DNA of 43,203 nucleotides from Bacteroidales bacterium (GCA_026931725.1 JAIXLE010000203.1:1-43203), one strand, 5' to 3'; positions 8,255-16,867 are shown, counted from the stretch's first letter. The notes: generated by a model not told the origin, from the letters alone. Translations and numbers: made by a program.

Positions 8255-9823
8255 ATGCTGCCCAACTCTGAACAATTCTCGGCTCTGCTTTCCACTCTCA
8301 GCGCCGATCTCGTGGCATTCCTCCCCGAACTGATCCTGGCGGGCGGTATCACGCTGCTGCTGTTCTTACGCCTATTCCCCCAATTGTGCCGGGTACACTC
8401 GGGGTTCGTAGCGGCAGGCGTGGTCGCTCTGGCGCTGACCACGTTGCTGGGGAATGGCCATGTCACCACCAACGCGGACTGGGAACCAGGTGCCTTCACG
8501 GGGCTGCTACGGCTCGATCTGTTCTCACAGTTTCTCCGTGGCCTCTTGCTCCTGTTCACGCTCCTGCTGCTGTTGCTTTGTGATCAGACAGGCATCCCGG
8601 ATCGGGACGATTCGGCGGACTTTTGCGTCCTACTGCTCGGGGGAACCCTGGGACTGATGCTGATGACCTCGGCCAATCATCTGCTGATGGTGTTCATCGG
8701 CTTGGAAATGGCAAGTCTGCCAAGTTATGCACTGGCCGGGTTTTTGAAGGGGCAGCGAACCGGGAGCGAAGCGGCGTTGAAATATGTCGTCTACGGTGCC
8801 GCGTCGGCCGGGGTGACGCTATATGGCATTAGCCTGCTAACGGCTGTGTTCGGAACGGGAAACCTCGTGACGGTCACGCAGGGGTTAGGGCACATGATCG
8901 CCGATTCTGAGTCGGTGCCCCTGCTTCCGATGGCGGGCTTGTGCTTCCTGTTCGTCGGTTTCGGGTTCAAACTGGCGGCGGTGCCGTTCCAATTCTGGCT
9001 GCCCGATGTGTTTGAAGGGGCAGCTGCCGAAGTCAGTGCTTTTCTCTCCGTGGCCTCGAAAGCCGCAGCCGTGGGGCTGACCGCACGGGTGCTACTCCTG
9101 CTTCAGGAAGCGAACCCGGAATCTGTGCGTTTGGCCGAAACACTGGGGATCGCCTTGGCCGTGGTGGCGACGATCACGGCAACCTGGGGGAACCTCGCCG
9201 CCCTGACACAAACCAACCTCAAACGGATGCTCGGATATTCGACCATCGCTCACGCGGGGTACATGCTGATGGCCTTGTCCACGCTGCGGAAGGACGGCAT
9301 GGCGGCGGTGCTCGTGTATTTGGTCATGTACTTGGTAATGAACCTCGGAGCGTTTGCCGTGGTGGCAGTTCTGCGGAATCGCACGGGGGCCGAGACGATC
9401 GCGGCGTGCCGGGGGCTGATCGCGCGTTCCCCGGCAGTCGGCGTGAGTCTGACGATATTCCTGGCGAGCCTGTTGGGGTTGCCGCCTTTGGGCGGGTTCG
9501 TCGGCAAGTTTTTGGTCTTTTCCGCAGTGTACGATGCCGGTCAGGCTTACGCGGTTGCGGGATCACCCACGCTGGAATGGGTATACTCGCTTTTGCTGGG
9601 AGTCGGCATCGTGAACACGGTGGTCAGCGCGGGGTACTACCTGGCCGTGTTGCGCTCCGCCGGGCTGGATGAAGCCGAGGCTACCGATGCCTCCGGTCAC
9701 GCTCTGCCGCTGGGGGAACCGTGGGGCGTGGCCGTGTATCTGGTTGGGCTCTCCATCGTGTTGTTGATCTTAGGCCTCGTCTGGAATCCCCTCATCACGC
9801 TCGCAACTTCTGCGATCCGGTAA
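8255..9823 (+). CDS. nuoN: NADH-quinone oxidoreductase subunit N (solitary)
   Basis: A 522-residue polytopic protein of the antiporter-like NuoN/MrpD superfamily, a proton-translocating membrane subunit of complex I. Recognisable segments are GLEMASLPSYALAGF, the block around residues 239-265 (KLAAVPFQFWLPDVFEG, AEVSAFLSVASKAA), NLKRMLGYSTIAHAGYML and LGLPPLGGFVGKF. Key Glu and Lys positions of the family appear present (E in GLEMAS, K in GFKLAAVPF and SVASKAA, K in GFVGKF). Residue 246 is Gln where the motif commonly reads PFHxW. The start is ATG 8255; GTG 8249 is also in frame. No other nuo gene is in the window, so either this subunit is encoded apart from the main operon or it is a paralogue. 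It directly precedes hppA in the same orientation. Confidence 0.85.
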   Translation: MLPNSEQFSALLSTLSADLVAFLPELILAGGITLLLFLRLFPQLCRVHSGFVAAGVVALALTTLLGNGHVTTNADWEPGAFTGLLRLDLFSQFLRGLLLLFTLLLLLLCDQTGIPDRDDSADFCVLLLGGTLGLMLMTSANHLLMVFIGLEMASLPSYALAGFLKGQRTGSEAALKYVVYGAASAGVTLYGISLLTAVFGTGNLVTVTQGLGHMIADSESVPLLPMAGLCFLFVGFGFKLAAVPFQFWLPDVFEGAAAEVSAFLSVASKAAAVGLTARVLLLLQEANPESVRLAETLGIALAVVATITATWGNLAALTQTNLKRMLGYSTIAHAGYMLMALSTLRKDGMAAVLVYLVMYLVMNLGAFAVVAVLRNRTGAETIAACRGLIARSPAVGVSLTIFLASLLGLPPLGGFVGKFLVFSAVYDAGQAYAVAGSPTLEWVYSLLLGVGIVNTVVSAGYYLAVLRSAGLDEAEATDASGHALPLGEPWGVAVYLVGLSIVLLILGLVWNPLITLATSAIR

Positions 9824-9831
9824 CTAGCCTG

Positions 9832-9860
9832 TTGCAAGTCGTCACGCGACCGCATACCTT
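9832..9860 (+). promoter_or_regulatory. Candidate promoter for hppA
   Basis: TTGCAA (9832-9837), a 17-base spacer and TACCTT (9855-9860) lie just after the nuoN stop, giving a leader of roughly 40 bases before the hppA ATG. This would allow hppA to be transcribed independently of nuoN. The call rests on sequence resemblance only. Confidence 0.4.
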
Positions 9861-9909
9861 ACGGTACTTGTGGGAAGTTTTCCGTAATCTCTGGTTGAAA
9901 GTCTTAACA

Positions 9910-12435
9910 ATGACAATGGATGCCACGATTCCACCCAATCGGGCCACGGGAGCGGTGCGCTGGTTACTGCTCCCATGCGTACTGCTGCTCCTCACCGCGG
10001 CTCCGGCACTGGCTGCTGAGGCCGTATCGCCTGTTCCTCACAAAGGCGGGGGTGAAGCGAGTCTGGTTTTGCCGGACTTGAATCAAGCCACCTTCCTCGG
10101 CGGCATCGGTGGCAAAACGTTGCTGGGCCTGGGGTTAGTGGTGTCCGCGTTGGGGCTCGTCTTCGGATTGATGGCTTATGGACAATTGAAGGCGTTGCCG
10201 GTCCACAAGTCGATGCTCGAAGTCTCAGAACTGATCTATGAGACATGCAAGACGTACCTGTTCACCCAGGGGAAATTTTTGTTCCTCCTCTGGTTGTTCA
10301 TCGGGACGATCATCGCTGTCTACTATGGCTACCTGACCGAGTTCCACGACCCGGCGACGGGTGAGGTGCGGCAAGGGTTCCCGCCAGACCGCATTGGTAT
10401 CATTTTGCTGTTCAGCGTCATCGGTATCCTGGGCAGTTATGGCGTGGCTTGGTTCGGCATTCGCGTGAACACTTTTGCCAATAGCCGAACCGCGTTCGCC
10501 GCCCTCACCGGCAAGGCGTACCCTTGCTACGCGATTCCGTTGAAGGCGGGCATCTCTATCGGCATGTTGTTGATCTCGGTCGAACTGCTACTCATGCTCA
10601 TCATTCTGATGTTCATTCCGGGTGAGTTGGCCGGGCCGTGCTTCATCGGTTTCGCCATCGGGGAGAGCCTCGGCGCAGCGGCGCTGCGGGTCGCTGGGGG
10701 GATCTTCACCAAGATCGCCGACATCGGCGCCGACCTCATGAAGATCGTCTTCAAAATCAAGGAAGACGATGCCCGCAACCCCGGTGTCATCGCGGACTGC
10801 ACCGGCGACAACGCGGGGGACTCCGTTGGCCCATCCGCGGACGGCTTCGAGACTTACGGCGTGACCGGGGTGGCGCTCATTACCTTCATTCTGCTCGCCG
10901 TGGCCGATCCGCTGGTCCAGGTGCAATTGCTGGTCTGGATCTTCATGATGCGGGTCATGATGGTGATCGCCTCGGCAGGGTCGTACTTCCTCAACGAAGC
11001 CCGTGCCAAGGCCAAGTACAGCGAAATGAAAGACTTCAACTACGAGGCTCCGCTGACGTTCCTGGTCTGGCTCACCTCGATTGTTTCGGTCGCTTTGACC
11101 TATGTGGTGTCGTACCTACTGATTCCCGAGTTGGCCGGTGATACCACGCTGTGGTGGAAACTCTCGACCATTATCACCTGTGGCACGCTGGCCGGTGCGA
11201 TCATCCCGGAGTTCGTCAAAGTCTTCACCAGCACGGAATCAGCACATGTTCGAGAAGTCGTAACCTCTTCCCGTCAGGGCGGAGCATCGCTGAACATCCT
11301 GAGCGGCTTCGTCGCCGGGAATTTTTCGGCCTACTGGCTCGGCATCACCATCCTCGGACTCATGGGCATCGCCTACTGGATCAGCACCATGATTCCGGGC
11401 GGTCTGATGCTGGCTCCCGCGGTGTTCGCGTTCGGTCTGGTGGCGTTCGGCTTCCTCGGCATGGGGCCGGTCACAATCGCGGTCGACAGTTACGGCCCGG
11501 TGACAGACAACGCCCAGAGCGTCTACGAACTCAGCACCATCGAGACATTGCCGAACATTCAGGATGAAATTCAGCGGGATTTCGGCTTCACCCCAAATTT
11601 TGAGGTCGCCAAAGACAACCTCGAAAAGAACGACGGAGCCGGGAACACCTTCAAGGCCACCGCGAAACCCGTCCTCATCGGCACCGCCGTCGTTGGAGCG
11701 ACGACGTTGATTTTCGCCATCATCCTCGAATTGACGCACGGCCTGCAACCGGCCCTGGTGACGAATCTGTCGATCTTGTATCCGCCGTTCCTGCTCGGGT
11801 TAATCGCAGGCGGCGCGGTGATTTACTGGTTCACCGGAGCGAGTACCCAGGCCGTCACCACCGGAGCCTACCGAGCCGTCGAGTTCATCAAAGCCAACAT
11901 CCGGCTGGATGACACGGTGACGAAAGCCTCAACGGAAGATAGCAAAAAGGTCGTCGAAATCTGCACGAAGTACGCTCAAGCGGGGATGCTCAACATCTTC
12001 CTGGTCGTCTTCTTCTCGACGCTGGGCTTTGCCTTCGTGAACGAGTTCTTCTTCATCGGCTATCTGGTGTCGATTGCCCTGTTTGGTCTGTATCAGGCGA
12101 TTTTCATGGCCAACGCCGGAGGAGCCTGGGACAACGCCAAGAAGATCGTCGAAACGGAACTGAAGGCCAAGGGCACTCCGTTGCACGATGCCACAGTTGT
12201 CGGGGATACGGTCGGCGACCCGTTCAAGGACACCAGCAGCGTGGCGTTGAACCCGATCATCAAGTTCACCACTCTGTTCGGTGTGCTGGCCGTCGCCCTG
12301 GCGGTGTCTCTGAAGCATCGCCCGGATGGGGAACAACTCACGATGGGGCTGGCCGCCGGGTTCCTGTTGGTGTCGATGTTCTTCGTCTGGCGTTCGTTCT
12401 ACGGAATGCGCATCCGGGAGAATGCGAAGTCGTAA
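9910..12435 (+). CDS. hppA: Membrane-bound proton-translocating pyrophosphatase (K+-independent type)
   Basis: The protein hydrolyses pyrophosphate and pumps H+ across the membrane. Diagnostic segments are DIGADLMKIVFKIKEDDARN, VIADCTGDNAGDSVG (PPi/Mg-binding Asp-rich loop), VDSYGPVTDNAQSVYELS, SRQGGASLNILSGFVAGN and the C-terminal NAGGAWDNAKK with VVGDTVGDPFKDTSS. Lys at residue 582 in GNTFKA occupies the position that is Ala in K+-dependent enzymes and Lys in K+-independent ones, so a K+-independent H+ pump is inferred. At 841 aa it is longer than typical bacterial enzymes (about 650-800). It carries an N-terminal signal-like helix ending APALAAEA before the first family helix. The frame is open upstream to 9721 inside nuoN, but ATG 9910 (or 9916) starts just before the signal-like segment. 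Confidence 0.93.
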   Translation: MTMDATIPPNRATGAVRWLLLPCVLLLLTAAPALAAEAVSPVPHKGGGEASLVLPDLNQATFLGGIGGKTLLGLGLVVSALGLVFGLMAYGQLKALPVHKSMLEVSELIYETCKTYLFTQGKFLFLLWLFIGTIIAVYYGYLTEFHDPATGEVRQGFPPDRIGIILLFSVIGILGSYGVAWFGIRVNTFANSRTAFAALTGKAYPCYAIPLKAGISIGMLLISVELLLMLIILMFIPGELAGPCFIGFAIGESLGAAALRVAGGIFTKIADIGADLMKIVFKIKEDDARNPGVIADCTGDNAGDSVGPSADGFETYGVTGVALITFILLAVADPLVQVQLLVWIFMMRVMMVIASAGSYFLNEARAKAKYSEMKDFNYEAPLTFLVWLTSIVSVALTYVVSYLLIPELAGDTTLWWKLSTIITCGTLAGAIIPEFVKVFTSTESAHVREVVTSSRQGGASLNILSGFVAGNFSAYWLGITILGLMGIAYWISTMIPGGLMLAPAVFAFGLVAFGFLGMGPVTIAVDSYGPVTDNAQSVYELSTIETLPNIQDEIQRDFGFTPNFEVAKDNLEKNDGAGNTFKATAKPVLIGTAVVGATTLIFAIILELTHGLQPALVTNLSILYPPFLLGLIAGGAVIYWFTGASTQAVTTGAYRAVEFIKANIRLDDTVTKASTEDSKKVVEICTKYAQAGMLNIFLVVFFSTLGFAFVNEFFFIGYLVSIALFGLYQAIFMANAGGAWDNAKKIVETELKAKGTPLHDATVVGDTVGDPFKDTSSVALNPIIKFTTLFGVLAVALAVSLKHRPDGEQLTMGLAAGFLLVSMFFVWRSFYGMRIRENAKS

Positions 12436-12459
12436 CGTGTTCACAGTGGCTTGGCTCGG

Positions 12460-12490
12460 CCCCCTCATCCCTGGCGGGTGAGGGGGTTTC
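12460..12490 (+). terminator. Rho-independent terminator of hppA
   Basis: CCCCCTCA (12460-12467) pairs with TGAGGGGG (12479-12486) around an 11-base loop, followed by TTTC, 25 bases after the hppA stop. It is a short but clear stem with a brief T-run. Confidence 0.7.
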
Positions 12491-12561
12491 CTGTGCCCTG
12501 CGCTGTTCGGAATGGGATCAGCATTCTGATCTACTCTTGTCCGTGGAAGAGGATGATTACC

Positions 12562-12978
12562 ATGCGAACTCGGCTCATTTTTCCGGTCCTGGCGCTGATC
12601 GCACCGATGTTCATCTGCGCGGCGGAACCCGATTCCGACCCTTTTGCCAAAGGTACGATCTGGGCGGGGGAAGCTCGGCTGGGAAAAACGGGTAAAGTCG
12701 GCAAATGGGCACTTTCGGTTTCCGAACGGAAAGGGCTTTCCTTCCAGGGTGAGATTATCGCCCAAACACCAGAAGGAAAGATTGATACAATCAAAGTAAC
12801 CGGGACTGCCACATCCACCGAATCCGGTTCCATCGCCTTCAAGACAGAAAAACGCGGGTTCACGGACATCACCGTAAAAGGCAAACTCCGCAATGGGGAA
12901 GCGGCTTTGATCTTTTACGGCACCGGGAAATTCGGCGGTGTCGGAGCGGGTACCGCGACCTTGAAGCGGATCAACTAA
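12562..12978 (+). CDS. Small exported protein of unknown function
   Basis: A 138-residue protein with a signal peptide (MRTRLIFPVLALIAPMFICA, cleavage near CAA-EP) and a mature part made of alternating beta-like strands: KWALSVSERKGLSFQGEII, then SIAFKTEKRGFTDITVKGKL and AALIFYGTGKFGGVG. I do not recognise the family; it resembles small single-domain planctomycete secreted proteins. ATG 12562 is preferred because AAGAGGA lies about 9 bases upstream; ATG 12553 is in frame too. The stop overlaps the stop of the convergent acyltransferase by 4 bases. Confidence 0.7.
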   Translation: MRTRLIFPVLALIAPMFICAAEPDSDPFAKGTIWAGEARLGKTGKVGKWALSVSERKGLSFQGEIIAQTPEGKIDTIKVTGTATSTESGSIAFKTEKRGFTDITVKGKLRNGEAALIFYGTGKFGGVGAGTATLKRIN

Positions 12979-13655
12979 ATCCGAAATGACCCCTTTCGGC
13001 GAATCTTCTCAGCGGCGGCGTGAACTTGGGCGATTTCCCCTTGTAAGTCCGTTAGCATCGCTTCCCGGCTGAGTCCGCGATACCGGCTGGGGTCAATGGC
13101 GGGACCGAATGCCACGGCAATCGACCGCCCCTGATCGGGTTGGAGCAGCGGGTTCCACAACGGCCACTTGCGATCCCGCGGCCACGCATCGTAGCCCCCT
13201 GCCACCGCTGCCGGTACGATTGGGCAATCGAGCCGCTTGATGAGCAAGGACACCCCCGGCTTGAGCGGTTGCAGTGCGCCGGTATGGGTGCGCTCGCCTT
13301 CTGGGAACATCAAGACCGCCTGGGCACGCGCCAATTCACTGAGAACCGTCTGAAGTCCTTCTTTGCCGAATCCGCGATCAATCGGCACCGCCTGATAATG
13401 ACGAATGATCCGAGCCAGAATGGGATGATCGAACAAGGTTTGCCGAGCAAGATAGGTCAACCGCCGATTCGCCGCCGTCCCGATGAGAACCGGATCGAGG
13501 AATGATTGGTGATTCGAGACGATCAGCACCGGCCCCGTCCGTGGAAGATGAGCGTATCCAGTCGCTCGGAAACTCCAGCCGAAGGTGAAACCGTAAAACG
13601 CGGACCAGTACGTCAAGTTGTACCATGCTTCATCCATCAACGCTGGCAGCGACAT
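12975..13655 (-). CDS. 1-acyl-sn-glycerol-3-phosphate acyltransferase (PlsC family)
   Basis: A 226-residue protein that would transfer an acyl chain to lysophosphatidate or a related acceptor at the inner membrane. The catalytic HX4D motif is seen as NHQSFLD (about residues 47-53), the acceptor-binding motif as MFPEGERTHTG, and the later conserved PIVPAAVAGG is present. The length fits the short bacterial PlsC group. It begins 19 bases inside the end of the cytidylate kinase gene, so the two are probably translated from one transcript; the cmk-plsC pairing is common in bacteria. Substrate specificity (PlsC versus lyso-ornithine-lipid type) cannot be read from the sequence. Confidence 0.88.
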   Translation of the reverse strand: MSLPALMDEAWYNLTYWSAFYGFTFGWSFRATGYAHLPRTGPVLIVSNHQSFLDPVLIGTAANRRLTYLARQTLFDHPILARIIRHYQAVPIDRGFGKEGLQTVLSELARAQAVLMFPEGERTHTGALQPLKPGVSLLIKRLDCPIVPAAVAGGYDAWPRDRKWPLWNPLLQPDQGRSIAVAFGPAIDPSRYRGLSREAMLTDLQGEIAQVHAAAEKIRRKGSFRI

Positions 13656-14305
13656 CGTTCCACCACTTCGAGCATGAGCCGATGAACATCATCGGGAGAC
13701 TGTGTGGTTGTATCCACCCGTAACGCATCGTCTGCGGGTCGCAGCGGATCAATCGACCGGCTTTCATCCTGGCGATCGCGTTGAATGATCTGTTGCCGAA
13801 TGATTTCCAGGTCTGCGGGTTGATTCGCGGCTAGCAACTGGGCGACGCGCCGAACCGCCCGGACTTCCGGGCTGGCGTAGAAGAAAAACTTCACGGGGGC
13901 ATGTGGGAAAACGGTGGTTCCCTGGTCGCGTCCTTCACAGATGATGTCCAGATCATCGGCGAGGCGGCGTTGTTCTTGCTGGAGTTGTGCCCGCACTTCG
14001 GGAAAGGTGCCGACCCGGCTCGCGGCACGTCCGAGTTCTTCCGTGTACAGTTCCGCCGTCAGATCGACACCGTTGACCTGAACACGATGGCAGCACCGAT
14101 CAAACCGCAAGGATTGCATCCATCGCGCCACAGCGGATCGATCCCGTTCTGGAGCGTCGATGTCGATTCCCGCGCGGGACAACAGCAAGCCCACGGCACG
14201 GTACATTCCCCCTGTATTGAGCAGTTCAAACCCGAGCGTTTCCGCAAGTCGGCGGGCCGCTGTGGATTTCCCAGACCCCGCGTAACCGTCAATCGTGATT
14301 ATCAT
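13637..14305 (-). CDS. cmk: Cytidylate kinase
   Basis: The enzyme phosphorylates CMP and dCMP to the diphosphates in pyrimidine salvage and nucleotide supply. It has 222 aa, the usual length. The P-loop is GYAGSGKST at residues 7-15, LLNTGGMYRAVGL follows as the CMP-binding start, and the EGRDQGTTVFPHAP segment matches the conserved (D/E)GRDxGT motif. RDRQDESRSIDPLRPADDA is the typical C-terminal LID and substrate region. The gene is first in a two-gene unit with the overlapping acyltransferase. The start is ATG 14305. Confidence 0.95.
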   Translation of the reverse strand: MIITIDGYAGSGKSTAARRLAETLGFELLNTGGMYRAVGLLLSRAGIDIDAPERDRSAVARWMQSLRFDRCCHRVQVNGVDLTAELYTEELGRAASRVGTFPEVRAQLQQEQRRLADDLDIICEGRDQGTTVFPHAPVKFFFYASPEVRAVRRVAQLLAANQPADLEIIRQQIIQRDRQDESRSIDPLRPADDALRVDTTTQSPDDVHRLMLEVVERCRCQR

Positions 14306-14350
14306 GCGTTCCGGTCAGGGTGAACCTGGACGATAATGGGGGCAAACACC

Positions 14351-14382
14351 CGAACCCCGGTGCCTAGCGGAACCGGGGTTCG
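14351..14382 (-). terminator. GC-rich hairpin downstream of the Pro-rich protein gene
   Basis: CGAACCCCGGT (14351-14361) and ACCGGGGTTCG (14372-14382) form a perfect 11-bp stem with a 10-base loop. The hairpin begins 25 bases after the stop of the minus-strand gene at 14407 and before the cmk start. No U-tract follows, so termination is inferred from position and stem strength. Confidence 0.5.
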
Positions 14383-14406
14383 TCTGGTGGCGGAATCGCG
14401 GTCATT

Positions 14407-16005
14407 CTAGCGAATCCGCAGTGTGATTGTCTCGCCTTCTTTGACGTTGCTGGTTTGCGCTTTCGAGCCCGCCCCCAGCAGTTCGTAGGTATAGCTGCCC
14501 GCCGGGACGGTGACGGTCTGCACCTGACCCGGTGTGAGTCGGTAGGAGAAGCCGTTAATCACCATCGAGATTTCCGTCTGGTACTCGTTGACGATGCGGA
14601 CACTGCCTTTCAACGCGGTGGGTGGCGGTGTGTTCGTGAGTGGGGAAGAACCAACCGTGGTTTTGCTCATTTGGTCAAGCCGTTCTTCCACACGATTCAG
14701 AGTCGATTGCAGTGCTTGAACCTTCAATTCCAGGGAATCGACTCGCGCGGCGAGGCCATCCGCGCCGAGTCCGTTGACTTTCTTGTCGAAGAGGGATTTA
14801 TCCATGGCAAGCCGTTGATCTTCCAATCGTTTGATGTCGGCTTGCAGTTGTTTCAGATCGCGTTTCAAACCGTCAATTTCCGTTGCGGTCAGCATTGGGG
14901 CCGATGTGGGAGCGGGAGCCGCTGGAGAAGTTGGAGCCGAAGCCGTAGCGGAATGCGGGGTGGCTGGGGCGGTAGGTGCCTCCTGAGCGACGATGGGACG
15001 CGTGGGGGCCACGGCCAGAGCCAACCCACAGGCAGCGGAAAGCACGGTTTGCCGACTGGGAAGCGTCATGGCGGTATCTCCGGGTGGTGTCGGAGTTGGG
15101 GTCAACTCACGACGCGGCATCTTGGTGGTGTTGGGTAAGGCGTTAGCATTGATCGGGGCCGGTTTCGCCGCCGGAGCGGGCGGGGTTGCAGAACCCTTGG
15201 GGGCCGCCGATTCCACGTCCTTCTTATTGACACTAAGACCCGGATCGGTCGGTCGCAAGTTAAATTCCGGTGACATGGGCGATACCGGCTGCGTCGTCTT
15301 GGCGGGTTGTGACGGTCGCGCAGGTGGGGCAGGCGATTTTTCAGTGGGAATGAGCGTCGGTGGTGGTGCCAGTTCTGGTGTTGTGAGTTCGGGAATCGCC
15401 GGTTTCTTGGTTGCGGGTTCGGGAATCGCCGACTTTGGTGCAGACGGATTTGGTGCCGACGGAACACGCGCCGGTGATGTCGGTTCTGGAATCGTAGGTT
15501 CTGGAATCGTGGGTTCTGGAATCGTGGGTATCGGGGTTGTCGGCTTGGGGGGCATCGGTGCCTGTGGAGTGTCTGCGGCTCCGGCAACGATCGGGGGCGC
15601 GACCAGACCGGGAATCGTAATGCCGCCCGGTGGGGCAGGTTGCCGGGGCGCGGGAACGGGTATCGACTCCGCTGGGATGGGTGGGACAATCGGCGGCGCG
15701 GCCCGAATCGGAGCGGGAGGCGTGGACGGAATCGACACTAACCCCGTTTGGACGGATTGCGGGGATGGTGTCGGTAGAGTGGGCGGAATGACCGGAATGG
15801 GAGTGGCCGCGTTCGGAAGCGTCGGATTGGGAGGAACGGACGGCGCTGCCAAGGCAGCTGGAACCGCAACTGGCCGCGGCAACGTCGGCACCGGAATCGG
15901 ATCTGCCATGGCTGAGCGTACCGCCAGGATGGCAATGATGCTGGCACTGCCCAGAATCAATCCCATCGCGGGCCAGCGCCAGTGTGTGCCTTGAATCGTC
16001 GGCAT
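14407..16005 (-). CDS. Pro-rich anchored protein with internal signal-like segment, coiled coil and C-terminal beta domain
   Basis: A 532-residue protein of unknown function. Order: short basic start and membrane helix (about 12-34, AMGLILGSASIIAILAV), long Pro/Ala/Thr/Ile tract (38-310) with PEPTI repeats, then at Met313 a second signal-peptide-like stretch (MTLPSRQTVLSAACGLALA, ending IVAQEA). A coiled coil follows at about 372-450 (EIDGLKRDLKQLQADIKRLE; ARVDSLELKVQALQSTLNRV), then a C-terminal beta domain (about 466-532: GSVRIVNEYQTEISMVINGF, ending TITLRIR). A GGAGAGGG ribosome-binding site precedes ATG 16005. A second good one (GGAG, spacing 8-9) precedes the ATG of Met313 at 15069, so the distal half may also be translated on its own. 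It is likely an envelope protein. Confidence 0.7.
   Translation of the reverse strand: MPTIQGTHWRWPAMGLILGSASIIAILAVRSAMADPIPVPTLPRPVAVPAALAAPSVPPNPTLPNAATPIPVIPPTLPTPSPQSVQTGLVSIPSTPPAPIRAAPPIVPPIPAESIPVPAPRQPAPPGGITIPGLVAPPIVAGAADTPQAPMPPKPTTPIPTIPEPTIPEPTIPEPTSPARVPSAPNPSAPKSAIPEPATKKPAIPELTTPELAPPPTLIPTEKSPAPPARPSQPAKTTQPVSPMSPEFNLRPTDPGLSVNKKDVESAAPKGSATPPAPAAKPAPINANALPNTTKMPRRELTPTPTPPGDTAMTLPSRQTVLSAACGLALAVAPTRPIVAQEAPTAPATPHSATASAPTSPAAPAPTSAPMLTATEIDGLKRDLKQLQADIKRLEDQRLAMDKSLFDKKVNGLGADGLAARVDSLELKVQALQSTLNRVEERLDQMSKTTVGSSPLTNTPPPTALKGSVRIVNEYQTEISMVINGFSYRLTPGQVQTVTVPAGSYTYELLGAGSKAQTSNVKEGETITLRIR
15482..15526. repeat. Three tandem 15-bp coding repeats
   Basis: The unit GGTTCTGGAATCGTG (plus strand) occurs at 15482-15496 (last base A), 15497-15511 and 15512-15526. 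On the coding (minus) strand it encodes the pentapeptide TIPEP repeated in frame inside the Pro-rich tract. It is a slippage-type coding repeat, not an intergenic element. Confidence 0.85.
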
Positions 16006-16049
16006 CGTCCCTCTCCCCGAATGCGCGTGAGTGTCTCATGAAGACAACA

Positions 16050-16085
16050 GCCGGGTCGGCGGCCTCGTGACCATCCCGACCCGGC
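16050..16085 (-). terminator. Hairpin downstream of the GNAT gene
   Basis: GCCGGGTCGG (16050-16059) and CCGACCCGGC (16076-16085) form a perfect 10-bp stem with a 16-base loop, 36 bases after the GNAT stop on the minus strand. TGTTGTCTTC follows on that strand, which is only moderately T-rich. A smaller stem (GGTCTG/CAGACC, 16092-16114) lies between it and the stop. Confidence 0.5.
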
Positions 16086-16121
16086 CGCTAAGGTCTGCTC
16101 GTAGGGAACAGACCGTTGGAC

Positions 16122-16664
16122 TCAATTTTCCTCGAACTGTGCGATGCGGTTGGCCGGTTGCGCGACCAGATCGTATTCCACATCCGTGCTATCGGTGCGG
16201 AATTCCATTTGGAAGGCATCCTCGCCGCTGTCTTCGTAATAGTTGCGGAGAACGCGGGTGGCTTTGAAGTGCAGACTGCGGAAGAAAACCTGAGCGGCCA
16301 GGTTGCGTTCGCGGACGGCCAGGGTGATTTTGCCCCGCCGATGGCTGGAAAGTTTGCTAATGAGCTTCTGCACCATTTGACTGCCGACCCCACAGCGACG
16401 GAGTGAAGGGTGAACGGCGAAATTCAACAGATGCAGACGGTTCTTGTGGAGTTCATAGATCATGAACCCCACGATATTATCCTGATATTCGGCGACCATG
16501 CCGATACAGTTGCGTTGACGGAGACAGCGAAGAAAATCTTCTTCTGTCCAGGCATATTCAAAACTGTGCTGCTCCGTGAGCAACACTGTGGGCATATCAC
16601 GGCGGATCATCCACCGGATATGAGCCCGGACCTGTTCCGTTTGAGTGGCGCTTCCTGCGCTCAT
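16122..16664 (-). CDS. GNAT family N-acetyltransferase (RimI-like)
   Basis: A 180-residue acetyl-CoA-dependent acyltransferase. Motif A, the acetyl-CoA pyrophosphate-binding loop, is NFAVHPSLRRCGVGSQMVQKL, matching the (R/Q)xxGxG/A pattern. It is preceded by the beta4 strand NRLHLLNF and followed by VRERNLAAQVFFRSLHFKAT, the usual end of RimI-like proteins. It is somewhat longer than RimI (about 150 aa), with an acidic C-terminal tail. The start at 16664 is chosen because GGAGGAG lies 6 bases upstream; an in-frame start at 16703 would place that site inside the gene. A role in acetylating protein N-termini (S18-type) is possible but not shown. Confidence 0.85.
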   Translation of the reverse strand: MSAGSATQTEQVRAHIRWMIRRDMPTVLLTEQHSFEYAWTEEDFLRCLRQRNCIGMVAEYQDNIVGFMIYELHKNRLHLLNFAVHPSLRRCGVGSQMVQKLISKLSSHRRGKITLAVRERNLAAQVFFRSLHFKATRVLRNYYEDSGEDAFQMEFRTDSTDVEYDLVAQPANRIAQFEEN

Positions 16665-16867
16665 AATCAGCTCCTCCCCCCGCCGGATGCGTCCTTCGAG
16701 CATAAAGGCTGCCTCCGGCTATCGTCCGAAACGGACTGCTTCAGGAACTCACTCGGGGGATCGGTGTGCCCTGGCGTGTTGGTCATCCGGTCCTTCTCCG
16801 CGGACCCCCGTCCGGTGGAAAGCTGGCGGATGTTAGCAACAGACCCCGACCCCCTCAAGATCACCCT

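Noticed and set aside
9721..9909. Upstream extension of hppA inside nuoN
   Set aside because: The signal-like helix and family similarity start after ATG 9910, and the extension is nuoN coding sequence in another frame.
14993..15994. A 333-codon plus-strand open frame rich in Gly and Val
   Set aside because: It is the antisense shadow of the Pro-rich minus-strand gene; low-complexity Pro/Ala codons read as Gly/Val/Ile on the other strand and no protein features are present.
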